Positions 44,897 to 52,872 of a stretch of 64,000 nt of DNA are shown here, piece by piece. Below the pieces are notes generated by a model, which made no database searches, had not been told where the DNA came from, and was given only the letters and a program-made list of their open reading frames with translations. Within the stretch, counting starts at the first letter, position 1. Each line of letters starts with the position of its first letter. This DNA comes from Anatilimnocola aggregata (GTDB taxonomy: Bacteria; Planctomycetota; Planctomycetia; Pirellulales; Pirellulaceae): positions 3,658,001 to 3,722,000 of the forward strand of contig NZ_CP036274.1 of the NCBI RefSeq assembly GCF_007747655.1. The letters are read 5' to 3'. The translations under genes were made by a program, and so were the position numbers.

Positions 44897-46681
44897 TTAC
44901 GCCAGGTCACGATCTTCGAACAGTGTGAGCGCCAGCAGCATTGCAATCGTGCTATAGATCGCCGCATACACAAAGCACCAGCCGAGATACACCAGCGGCA
45001 CGATTCGACCGCCGGCCACACTTGCTTGCACATCGAAGTGGTCAAGCACGGGAAAGACCGTTGCAATCAACTTGCTGAAGAAGATGATTGGCGGCAATTG
45101 CTCGGCCACCACTTGCGACTGCGCCAACTGCGGCGTGAGATGCCCCAGGGCCCAAATCGTGAAGCAAATCAGCAAGTTCGGAATGAACGGCAACCGCGTC
45201 GAGATCGCCACGCTGATTGCGGTCATCACCACGACTTGCAAATAAACCAGCACCAGGCCCGGCACGGTCGAGGCCATTTCATGAAAGCACAACTGCCACG
45301 TCAACGTATAGTCGGCCCCTTCGCGCTCGTCGTATACGGGCTTGTATGCCACGCCGAGTAAGAGCACTAAACCCAGCACCGTACACATGAACAGGGTCGA
45401 CCAGGCAATGCCCGAGAATTTGCCGAGGATAAAATCCAAGCGACTGACCGGCTTCGAGAGGACCGTGAGTGCCGTCTTGCCGTCAATTTCTTCCGCCAGC
45501 GAAGTACTCGCCGACCAAATCGCGGTGAACAGGCCGAGCACCGCAATCAAGCTAAAGCCCGCGTTCTTTAAACCCTTGATGTCGTTGCCAAACGAGTTCA
45601 TGGGCACGATCACGAAGATTAAAAGTGCGAACACGCCAATGGCCATCACCAATCCATACACGGGCTGGGCGAAGTCGGTCTTGGCGGTGGCCAAGGTCAC
45701 GGCGGTCAGCTTCGGCATGGCGGTCCGCTGCAGCAGATAAAGCAGGAATATGCCCACGACGCAGATCGCCACAATCGGCGCGGCCTTGATTTCCGGATTC
45801 GCAATCGTGCTAAACCGCGAGACGGTCAACTTGGCCGGCCCGGTCCCCATATTCTTCACATAGAACTTGCTCACGTTCCGTTCCGCGAACGGAGTGACGC
45901 CGGAACCATCGCGTCGCCAAACGGTCGGTTCGCCAGGAGTCAGATCAATGGTGATCGAAGTGGCTCCGGGCTTATTGAAGGGTGCCGTCGACACCTTGAG
46001 GTGTTGATTCGCTTCGAAAGTAAGTTGCCGAACTTCGTCGCGCCGAAAATTGGTGGGAACTTCCTGCTCAAGCGAAGCGTTCAGATCCAGCGATGGGGCG
46101 GCAATCTCAAACGAGTGGGTCGCCGTTCCTTCGGAAACCATCGCCGGCCAGCGACTCAGGCTTTCGACCATTTCGCTCGGCTTGCGGACGAACACCGTCC
46201 CCAGCACGCCGACCACCGCCATTACGACCACCACGACACCGAACGGCGCGAGCACCCCTTCGGTGACAGTCTCCCACGTTTCGTTGGCCGCGCGGGCCGA
46301 AACCAGCGTCACGGCACCAATGGCAATGACCCAACTGGCTACTGCCAGCCCGCCGAGTAGCAAGATTCCATCGAACACGCTAATCGGTGCTGCCGCATTG
46401 GCACTGGGCTGAAACCACCAGACAAGCGTGCCGACAAAAATCAGGACGGCCAGCACCGCCGAGACAATTCGCGACGCCTGTTTGTTGGCGGCCAGATTGC
46501 CCAAGCCCGGAATGCGCGAGAGGCCGAACATCAGCGCCCAGATCAGCCCGCACAGAACGAGCCCCATCAATGCTCCAATTCCCAGGATCCAAATTGGCGT
46601 CAGCGCGCTGACCAATTCGTCCTTGATATCAATGTGCAACGAGTCCAGCCAGTTGGCCAGAAACAACGGAGGGACAGCCAT
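44897..46681 (-). CDS. ABC-2-type permease subunit
   Basis: A 594-residue integral membrane protein with about ten membrane segments. The core (KTALTVLSKPVSRLDFILGK, then the SGIAWSTLF helix) is the gate region of the ABC-2/NosY-type permeases that export polysaccharide, drug or copper-site components. A soluble loop near residues 200-300 has beta-sheet character (VPTNFRRDEVRQLTFEANQH). No ATP-binding partner is adjacent, so the cognate ATPase must be encoded elsewhere. The ATG at 46681 follows a weak GAG site. The upstream 650 bases have no gene. Confidence 0.78.
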   Translation of the reverse strand: MAVPPLFLANWLDSLHIDIKDELVSALTPIWILGIGALMGLVLCGLIWALMFGLSRIPGLGNLAANKQASRIVSAVLAVLIFVGTLVWWFQPSANAAAPISVFDGILLLGGLAVASWVIAIGAVTLVSARAANETWETVTEGVLAPFGVVVVVMAVVGVLGTVFVRKPSEMVESLSRWPAMVSEGTATHSFEIAAPSLDLNASLEQEVPTNFRRDEVRQLTFEANQHLKVSTAPFNKPGATSITIDLTPGEPTVWRRDGSGVTPFAERNVSKFYVKNMGTGPAKLTVSRFSTIANPEIKAAPIVAICVVGIFLLYLLQRTAMPKLTAVTLATAKTDFAQPVYGLVMAIGVFALLIFVIVPMNSFGNDIKGLKNAGFSLIAVLGLFTAIWSASTSLAEEIDGKTALTVLSKPVSRLDFILGKFSGIAWSTLFMCTVLGLVLLLGVAYKPVYDEREGADYTLTWQLCFHEMASTVPGLVLVYLQVVVMTAISVAISTRLPFIPNLLICFTIWALGHLTPQLAQSQVVAEQLPPIIFFSKLIATVFPVLDHFDVQASVAGGRIVPLVYLGWCFVYAAIYSTIAMLLALTLFEDRDLA

Positions 46682-47333
46682 ATCGGGCTCACGCGCTGGT
46701 CGTACGAATCGAAATTGACGGAAAAGGCCTTATGGTAGCAGTTTACGCTGTCTGACAGCAGGTGGTTCGCGCGGTTGGGCAATCTCTCCAGGAAATTCGC
46801 CGGCCCGTTTTGAATTCTGCCAGTTGCGTTGAGTTCGGCAGCGTCGCCCCGGCTCAAGGCAGCCCGTTGAACAGTCGGAAATCGATAAAGTTGCGTCACG
46901 AAGCGTTCTTTGGGTTGAAACGTAAGTGTCCACGTAGTATTGATTTACGGTGTAGTCGATGCGTTTGATATCGCCCGAAGTGCCTGTTCAGCGATTTTCT
47001 TGAACAGGCCCTAACCGGGGGGCTGTTCAGGTCTGGGTGGTGGCTTCATTTCCAGTGACTCGTTACGGACGGCAAGTTTCCCACTTCCCATTCAGCATTC
47101 AACCATAACGTTGTGACACGTCTGGTCAAAGCAACGCGGAGTGCGTAATAGTTCGCGCTGGCATCCTTGGGTGGGCGAGGCTCCTGCCGAGCCGTTAATC
47201 GTTGGTCGTCGCTTCCCTTCTGCCATTTCAATCGATTTTGAAGACGGGAGCCAATCGTCGACTACAATTTCATCGCGACCACGGCTCGGCAGGAGCCTCG
47301 CCCTCCCAGCGTTGGCTCGGATATTGTTCGCAA
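46682..47333. other. 652-base intergenic region with inverted repeats
   Basis: No gene is supported. It holds the GAGGCTCCTGCCGAGCC inverted-repeat element (47173-47303), and a smaller stem of 9 bp (GCCTGTTCA, 46982-46990, with TGAACAGGC, 47001-47009) with a third partial copy near 47032. The remaining bases show nothing I can name. Confidence 0.45.
47173..47303. repeat. MITE-like inverted-repeat element (GAGGCTCCTGCCGAGCC family)
   Basis: Two perfect 23-base arms, 47173-47195 and 47281-47303, face each other across 85 bases. The shared core is GGCGAGGCTCCTGCCGAGCC. In other frames it encodes the peptide WVGEAPAEP, which I recall from spurious proteins in planctomycete annotations. It has no transposase and looks non-autonomous. 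Target-site duplications were not confirmed. Confidence 0.6.
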
Positions 47334-47618
47334 CTAGGCAATCGAAAATGCGACGTACTTGCCACTGGCTGGGGCGGTCGATTGATGGGCGGCCGTGATA
47401 TTGCCGGCCATCGAGTCGGCGATATCGGCCAGGAACTGCTCGACGTGCTCCTTCTCCCCTTCTGCCAGCAGATGCACGCGACCATCCGGCAAATTGCGGA
47501 CGAATCCCGTCACCACATAACGCCGTGATATATGCCGGGCATTGGCCCGAAAGCCCACTCCCTGCACCCGGCCCGAATAGTAGACCTCGTATTGTTTGGC
47601 TGTCGTGGGAGCACTCAT
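47334..47618 (-). CDS. acyP: Acylphosphatase
   Basis: A 94-residue enzyme that hydrolyses acylphosphates. The signature [17 protein letters not shown] holds the catalytic Arg24, and [19 protein letters not shown] holds Asn42, the two active-site residues. The length (about 90-95) is the family norm. It is a cytosolic single-gene unit. The start ATG is at 47618 and there is no strong Shine-Dalgarno match. Confidence 0.93.
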   Translation of the reverse strand: MSAPTTAKQYEVYYSGRVQGVGFRANARHISRRYVVTGFVRNLPDGRVHLLAEGEKEHVEQFLADIADSMAGNITAAHQSTAPASGKYVAFSIA

Positions 47619-47845
47619 CGGGAACTCATCTGCGGCGACGATTAGGATCGAAAGACTGTTGTCTGCCAGTCTCCGCCCGCGGAGAAACGGGGCCGAGCGG
47701 CATTGACGCTATTTGCAAGCCACTTCTATACTTGCGATTCTCAGCTGGCATTTTCCAGTTGAAACGAACGGGCGTTTGACGAGGTGCGACCGCAACATCG
47801 CGCCTTGAGCCCGCCACTAGGGCGATTGTACGGAAATCCCTCGCT

Positions 47846-48700
47846 ATGAAGTCCGAGAAACGACACGAACTGCAAAAAAACGAACTGGCCGATTGGCTGG
47901 GCAATCGCGTTGAAACCTACAGCGAATACTTCTGGCCCGTCGTGGGCGGAATCGTCGTCGCCTTTGTGGCCGCGATTGGCATCGCCTGGTACGTGGGCAC
48001 GCAAGACGCCAAAGCGGCGACTGCCTGGAACGCCTATTTTCAAGCCTATGGCGAACGTGACCGCGAAGCCGAATTGAAAAAAGTTGCCGAGACCGATGTC
48101 GGCACCCCAGCTGCCATGTGGGCCCTGCAAGGTGTGGCCGACTTGAGCCTGGCCAAGGCCTCGAACCTGATGTTCACCGACCGGGCCGAAGCGAGCAAAC
48201 ATCTGAAGGATGCCGAAGACAACTACAACGCAGTCTTGAAAGAAGCCCGCGATCCTTTCCTGCTCGCGCGTGCTCAGTACGGCATGGCTCGGCTGCAAGA
48301 GACGCAATGCAAACCTGCGGAAGCACTCAAGTACTACGAACTGGTTGCCAAGAGTCAGAAAGACAAAGCACTCGGCAAAGCTGCCGCGCAAGATGTGAAG
48401 CGGATGAGCGACCCGCAGACGATCGCCTTCCTGGAATGGTTTGCTGCGCAATCTCCCAAGCGGCCCGTCCCCACGGGGCATGGCGGCATGCCGGGTATGC
48501 CTCCGCTCAACGTGCCGACCGATCTGCCCGAACGTCCCGATATCAGCTTGCCGGGCAATTTGAATCTCGATCTTCCCCAGTCACCGACCGGCGAAACAAA
48601 GCTCGAATTCCCCAAGCCTGACGATGCTCCGAAGAACGACGCTCCCAAGGCCGACGCGCCGAAGGGTGATGTTCCTCCTGCGCCTGAACCGAAGAAGTAA
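47846..48700 (+). CDS. Membrane-anchored TPR protein (YfgM-like)
   Basis: A 284-residue protein. A short charged N-terminus is followed by one membrane segment (about residues 29-50, YFWPVVGGIVVAFVAAIGIAW in part). A helical TPR-like domain (about 55-200) resembles YfgM-type Tetratricopeptide_21 proteins that sit at the SecYEG/periplasm interface. The C-terminal about 80 residues are Pro/Asp/Lys-rich with no fold, including a Met/Gly-rich stretch (GHGGMPGMPPLN). It may help periplasmic chaperoning, as YfgM does, but this is by analogy only. It is followed 42 bases later by rluD. Confidence 0.75.
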   Translation: MKSEKRHELQKNELADWLGNRVETYSEYFWPVVGGIVVAFVAAIGIAWYVGTQDAKAATAWNAYFQAYGERDREAELKKVAETDVGTPAAMWALQGVADLSLAKASNLMFTDRAEASKHLKDAEDNYNAVLKEARDPFLLARAQYGMARLQETQCKPAEALKYYELVAKSQKDKALGKAAAQDVKRMSDPQTIAFLEWFAAQSPKRPVPTGHGGMPGMPPLNVPTDLPERPDISLPGNLNLDLPQSPTGETKLEFPKPDDAPKNDAPKADAPKGDVPPAPEPKK

Positions 48701-48742
48701 GGCGCTGGCCGAACGTTTGGCGGAGAGGATTTACGGTTTCCC

Positions 48743-49765
48743 ATGTCTGCAGATGACGAGCTGATTGAGCCAGCCCCTGAGCTCGTCGTCTTGAATGAGC
48801 AAACGCAAGAGCTCGTCGTCGGCGAGGCAGACACGGGAACTCGGCTCGATGCCTTTCTGGCGAAGACTTTTCCCAAGTACAGCCGCATGCAACTGCGCCG
48901 GATCATCGGGGCGGGGGGCGTGCGGGTCAACGATCAGGGGACGAAGGTCGCTCACAAATTGCAGCCCGGCAATCGCGTCTCGATCTTTCTGCCGCCGATG
49001 CCTTCGGCCGGGCCGAACCCCGAGAACATCCCGCTCGACATCTTGTACGAAGACGAAGTGATGCTGGCGATCAACAAACCGCCAGCGATGGTCGTCCATC
49101 CTTCGCGCGGTCATTGGTCCGGCACACTCACCAGCGCGCTAGCCTTCCACTTCGACCAGTTGAGCACTGCTGGCGGCGCACATCGCCCGGGCATCGTCCA
49201 TCGTTTGGATCGGGACACCAGTGGCGTCATGGTCGTCGCCAAGACCGACACCTGTCACTATGCCCTGGCCGAGCAATTCGCTGCCCGCACCACCGAGAAA
49301 GAGTACCTGGCGATCACGGCCGGCGTACCTGACCGGGATCGCGATATGATCGAACAGCCGATCGGCATTCATCCCTATCAGCGCGAGAAGATGGCCATTC
49401 GTTCAAACCACGAGACGAGCCGCGAAGCGACCACTTTCTACGAAGTGCAAGAGCGACTACGAGGTTTCGGCATTCTCAAGCTGTTGCCGAAGACGGGCCG
49501 CACGCATCAGATTCGCGTTCACTTGTCGCACATCGGTTCGCCTGTGCTCTGCGATCGCTTGTACGGCGGCCGCGCAGAAATCAGACGGGGCGAATTGAGC
49601 GGCGACCTCCGCGAGCAAGACCTCGTGCTCAATCGACAGGCTCTCCATGCCCGCCGGATTCGCTTCCTGCATCCCGAGACGAAGGAAATGCTCGAAATCG
49701 AAGCCCCCATCCCCGCCGACATTCAGCACGCCATCGATACGCTGCGTGAACTCCGCCAGCGCTAA
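48743..49765 (+). CDS. rluD: RluA-family 23S rRNA pseudouridine synthase (RluD type)
   Basis: A 340-residue enzyme that isomerises uridines in the large ribosomal subunit. An S4 RNA-binding domain (about residues 30-90) is followed by the catalytic domain, whose Asp156 lies in HRLDRDTSGVMVVAKT. Further marks are KEYLAITAGVP, EATTFYEVQERL and GRTHQIRVHLSHIG. RluD versus RluC substrate choice cannot be read with certainty. It starts at 48743. Confidence 0.92.
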   Translation: MSADDELIEPAPELVVLNEQTQELVVGEADTGTRLDAFLAKTFPKYSRMQLRRIIGAGGVRVNDQGTKVAHKLQPGNRVSIFLPPMPSAGPNPENIPLDILYEDEVMLAINKPPAMVVHPSRGHWSGTLTSALAFHFDQLSTAGGAHRPGIVHRLDRDTSGVMVVAKTDTCHYALAEQFAARTTEKEYLAITAGVPDRDRDMIEQPIGIHPYQREKMAIRSNHETSREATTFYEVQERLRGFGILKLLPKTGRTHQIRVHLSHIGSPVLCDRLYGGRAEIRRGELSGDLREQDLVLNRQALHARRIRFLHPETKEMLEIEAPIPADIQHAIDTLRELRQR

Positions 49766-49790
49766 GTCTTCCTATTCCCTCGACTCGGTA

Positions 49791-49820
49791 CTCCGGGGAG
49801 AGGGTTAGGGTGAGGGGCTG
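49791..49820. repeat. Dispersed 'CCCTAACCCTCTCCCC'-type repeat
   Basis: A copy of the widely distributed bacterial intergenic repeat, read here as GGGGAGAGGGTTAGGGTGAG. The opposite strand encodes the familiar peptide PLTLTLSPEYR. It lies between rluD and the antitoxin gene. Confidence 0.6.
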
Positions 49821-49857
49821 AACTGCAACATAGCGTCTTGAATTGCAGCTACGCGCT

Positions 49858-50085
49858 TCATTGGTGGCGCAGTTTAGAAAGTTGAGATTCAACCTGCTCT
49901 TTGGTCAATGCCGTTGATGGGTCTGCATCGTGCGCGGCCAAGCGACGAGAAATCTCCAGCTGTTGGGCAGAAGTCAGTGGCGGAACGTCTGAGTCGTCAA
50001 GCGAATCCCAGATAGCGTCTGCCAATTGAAGTCGTTCGGCAACAGTCAACATTGGAACTGCCGCGATCGTCTGTGCTAAGGTCAT
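49858..50085 (-). CDS. Orphan addiction-module antitoxin
   Basis: A 75-residue protein. TVAERLQLADAIWDSLDDSD is the family signature of RelB/ParD-like 'addiction module' proteins (PF09720-type), followed by a helical tail PLTSAQQLEISRRLAAHD. No RelE/ParE-type toxin lies on either side, so it is an orphan here. A toxin elsewhere could be its partner. It is transcribed on the minus strand in a repeat-rich patch. Confidence 0.78.
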   Translation of the reverse strand: MTLAQTIAAVPMLTVAERLQLADAIWDSLDDSDVPPLTSAQQLEISRRLAAHDADPSTALTKEQVESQLSKLRHQ

Positions 50086-50166
50086 ATTGTCGCTCCAGTT
50101 TCGTCTTCATTGTAGCAAGATGGTTGGCAAAGTGAGTCGTCAAAAAACTCAGGATATATTCGCCTA

Positions 50167-50265
50167 CAACGCGCTGCCCTGTGCAAAAAGGCGAGATGTT
50201 AAGTTTCGGCTGCACATCGATCTTCGTGTCGCAAAACAGCACTGGCAAAGCCAGTGACACCCGGC
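50167..50265. repeat. Direct repeat copy 1 (99 bp)
   Basis: It shares about 88% identity, by my count, with 51198-51296. It ends in CACTGGCAAAGCCAGTGACACCCGGC in pieces, with a small hairpin formed by CACTGGC and GCCAGTG. In the minus frame it reads GVTGFASAV, a peptide I recall from planctomycete repeats. Confidence 0.7.
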
Positions 50266-50334
50266 GAGTGGCCATAGGGGAACGACTCCGCACTGCAGCG
50301 GCGGGGGCCGAGTGAGCTATGAATCGGGAAAAGC

Positions 50335-51042
50335 TTACATGCCCCCGCCGTCTGCTGCAGCGCCTGGTTCGGCGTGCTGCTGCTTGTAGTATCGTGGTTC
50401 GTAGTTTTGGGTTTGAACGAGGAACTCCACAAAGAGTCTTCCGACCTCCAACACCAATTCTGTGAACACGATTAGCGGGGCGATGTGCCCTTGGTGGCCC
50501 GCAAGACGAACATGCTGCATCTTTATCAGAGGCTCTTCAACTGTGAGGTCTTCGTGACTGCTCCCAACCTGTTGAGCAACAGCGAGAATCAGTTCCCGGT
50601 AGCTGTAGTCGTAGGGTGCAATGAAAACGGCGAGGCTTTTTTCGACATACTCCCGGAACGGGACGGGGCGTCGGAGTGAGGCCTGCCTTTGCAGCACTTG
50701 ACTTAACTTCTGCTCATCACCGATTGCAGCTTGGACTTCGGCCGTCAATTGCTTGTGAGCTGGGTCGTCCCGCCACCCGACCATCGTGATCGGTTGTTTG
50801 TCGAACGGCGGACCCGGCGGCTGCACGTCGAAGGGAAAGGCGAACTCCTCCATCAGCTTGAGGAGGAGAGGGTGATTTGTTCGAGTTTCACAGACGAGAA
50901 TGCGCAGCTCGGCGGCGATTTGCTTGAACCGATCCTCCTGCGCCGGGTACAGCCGGCGCGCGTCCCAGAGAAAGTAAAGGTGCGTCTCGCAGTCTTGAAG
51001 CCGCTGCTCCAGCGACTTCGGGATACGGGGCTTGGCGGACAC
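50335..51042 (-). CDS. Unknown protein between two direct repeats
   Basis: A 235-residue protein that matches no family I recognise. It is mostly helical and charged (SLEQRLQDCETHLYFLWDA, EDRFKQIAAELRILVCE), with a later segment HVRLAGHQGHIAPLIVF and a Tyr-rich tail. There is no signal peptide. It sits between the two 99-base direct repeats, which might have brought it in together with flanking DNA. Start at 51042. Role unknown. Confidence 0.6.
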   Translation of the reverse strand: MSAKPRIPKSLEQRLQDCETHLYFLWDARRLYPAQEDRFKQIAAELRILVCETRTNHPLLLKLMEEFAFPFDVQPPGPPFDKQPITMVGWRDDPAHKQLTAEVQAAIGDEQKLSQVLQRQASLRRPVPFREYVEKSLAVFIAPYDYSYRELILAVAQQVGSSHEDLTVEEPLIKMQHVRLAGHQGHIAPLIVFTELVLEVGRLFVEFLVQTQNYEPRYYKQQHAEPGAAADGGGM

Positions 51043-51197
51043 TTTTGCCTCCGGCTGGCACGAGCAATGCGGAACTTATCCCAATACGTGACAGATTCGG
51101 AACACCGCAGGTTCGCCTGGTGCCACTGGTGTTGCCGGTGCCTAGTCAGCGCGGGTGAGTGGACGGATCGCTGAAAGTTGGAGAATTTACATTTTAC

Positions 51198-51296
51198 CAA
51201 CGCGCTGCCCTGTGCAAAAAGGCGAGATGTCAAGTTTCGGCTGAAGATCGATCTGCGGAGGCCAAATCGGCACTGACAAAGCCAGTGACACCCGGC
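51198..51296. repeat. Direct repeat copy 2 (99 bp)
   Basis: The same orientation and length as 50167-50265, with about a dozen differences and no gap by eye. It lies on the other side of the unknown gene 50335-51042. Confidence 0.7.
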
Positions 51297-51340
51297 AGTC
51301 GCCGAAGAGATGTTGACCATCGCCTTATCGCGGTCGGGGA

Positions 51341-51814
51341 CTAGAAATCCACTCGGCTGGCAGCCGGATCGCAGCCCTGCATGAACTGGAGCCAATAGTC
51401 GGAACTAGTCTGGAAATCTCCGCGGGGCGGAAGCGTCGGGCCGCCTTGGACGAGCAGGTCGCGGAACCAACGGTGGCTCTCTTCCGTTCCCGCCTCGGGC
51501 GGCCGCGGCGGGTAGTCGGCGTGCTCCCACTCGAGGAGCGGGCGACCGATGTACTCCTCGACGCACTCGACCGCCTCTTGCAGCGTCGCGAACTCAGCGC
51601 GGTAGTACAACCCTCCTTCATCCATCCCCCACACGTCGAACTCGATGATGACGCGGTTGCCCTCGCTGATCGTCGTGGTCCGCACATAACCCGGTGCGCC
51701 ATCGACGGGGCGGACATCGACGCGCACGGCGTATTCCTGACCGACAGATACCTCGCGAGTTAAGTCGTCGAAAGTCAGAGGGCCTCCGCCGAAGAATGAA
51801 TGTTTCTCTTGCAA
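51341..51814 (-). CDS. Unknown small protein
   Basis: A 157-residue protein of unrecognised family. The middle is a beta-rich stretch (GYVRTTTISEGNRVIIEFDV, GGLYYRAEFATLQEAVECVE). The C-terminus is Pro/Trp-rich (EWEHADYPPRPPEAG). There is no membrane segment or signal. It lies on the minus strand beside the repeats. A cytosolic accessory protein is all that can be said. Confidence 0.55.
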   Translation of the reverse strand: MQEKHSFFGGGPLTFDDLTREVSVGQEYAVRVDVRPVDGAPGYVRTTTISEGNRVIIEFDVWGMDEGGLYYRAEFATLQEAVECVEEYIGRPLLEWEHADYPPRPPEAGTEESHRWFRDLLVQGGPTLPPRGDFQTSSDYWLQFMQGCDPAASRVDF

Positions 51815-51945
51815 GTAATCGTGTCAACGTAAGTCGGCGAAAAGGGGTCGTCAATCGCGCAAACCAAGAATGGAATTGAGTTTCTGCGCACCGTCCAAAC
51901 CTACACTCGCTGGGTCGAAGTGGCGCGAGCGTGTATCATGCACCC

Positions 51946-52839
51946 ATGGCCGTCGAAAAGTATTTAAAACCCGAAGTGATCAACCAGATCAAGCGACTCG
52001 ATCTGCGCGCTCAGTTCGTCGTGAAAGGCTTCTTGCAGGGTTTGCATGCCAGCCCGTTTCACGGCTTCTCGGTCGAGTTCAGCGAGCATCGCCGCTATTC
52101 GACCGGCGACGACCCGAAGGATATCGATTGGCTCGTCTTCGCGAAGACCGACAAGTACTACGTCAAGAAGTTTGAAGCGGAGACCAACATCACCGGCTAC
52201 CTGGTGATGGACCTTAGTTCGTCGATGGGCTACACGCTGCGGCAGGAACTGACGAAGTTCGATTACGCCATCTGTCTCGCGGCCTCGCTCTGTTACTTGA
52301 TGATTCTGCAGCAAGATCCCTGCGGACTCATTACCTTCGACGAAAAGATCCGCGACTCGCTGCCCCCGAAGAGCAAGCGGACGCAACTGGGGAACGTCCT
52401 CGCGCACCTGGCGAAGCTGAAACCAACCGGCCCGACCGATATTGGCCGCAGCCTGACGCAGGTGGCGGCGATGCTGCGGCACAAAAGCCTGGTGATGGTC
52501 TTTTCCGATCTGCTGACCGATCCAATACCGGTTTTTCAAGCGCTGCGACGACTGCGTCATCGCGGTCACGACGTCATCTTGTTCCACATCCTGGACGAAG
52601 CTGAAGTCGCGTTTCCCTTCGACGGCATGGTCGAGTTCGAAGATCCGGAAACGAACGAGAAGGTAGTCGTTGACGCGTCTGCCTATCGCAAGGACTATCA
52701 AAGTGAGATCGAAGCCTTCCGCGCGCTCTACAAGCAAGAGTGTTTTCAAACGCGCGTCGACTATGTGCCGCTCGACACCAGCATGCAATTCGACCGCGCG
52801 CTGCTCGAGTATCTCACCAGTCGCAAAGACCGGGGCTGA
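51946..52839 (+). CDS. DUF58 protein (MoxR-associated VWA-like)
   Basis: A 297-residue protein. The DUF58 signature is HRRYSTGDDPKDIDWLVFAK (residues about 48-67). The metal-site motif is MDLSSSMGY, with Asp89, Ser91 and Ser93 matching DxSxS. The chain then follows the VWA fold. DUF58 proteins normally work with a MoxR AAA+ ATPase in envelope or respiratory-chain maturation, but no moxR gene is near. Starts at 51946 after an in-frame alternative at 51931. It is convergent with the glycosyltransferase gene. Confidence 0.85.
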   Translation: MAVEKYLKPEVINQIKRLDLRAQFVVKGFLQGLHASPFHGFSVEFSEHRRYSTGDDPKDIDWLVFAKTDKYYVKKFEAETNITGYLVMDLSSSMGYTLRQELTKFDYAICLAASLCYLMILQQDPCGLITFDEKIRDSLPPKSKRTQLGNVLAHLAKLKPTGPTDIGRSLTQVAAMLRHKSLVMVFSDLLTDPIPVFQALRRLRHRGHDVILFHILDEAEVAFPFDGMVEFEDPETNEKVVVDASAYRKDYQSEIEAFRALYKQECFQTRVDYVPLDTSMQFDRALLEYLTSRKDRG

Positions 52840-52872
52840 GAGTGGGACAGGCAGCTTGCCTGTCATCACTTC

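Noticed and set aside
47141-47398. Plus-strand frame containing VGEAPAEP
   Set aside because: The peptide comes from the dispersed inverted-repeat element, not from a gene.
51964-52869. Minus-strand frame opposite the DUF58 gene
   Set aside because: No family resemblance; DUF58 motifs are clear on the plus strand.
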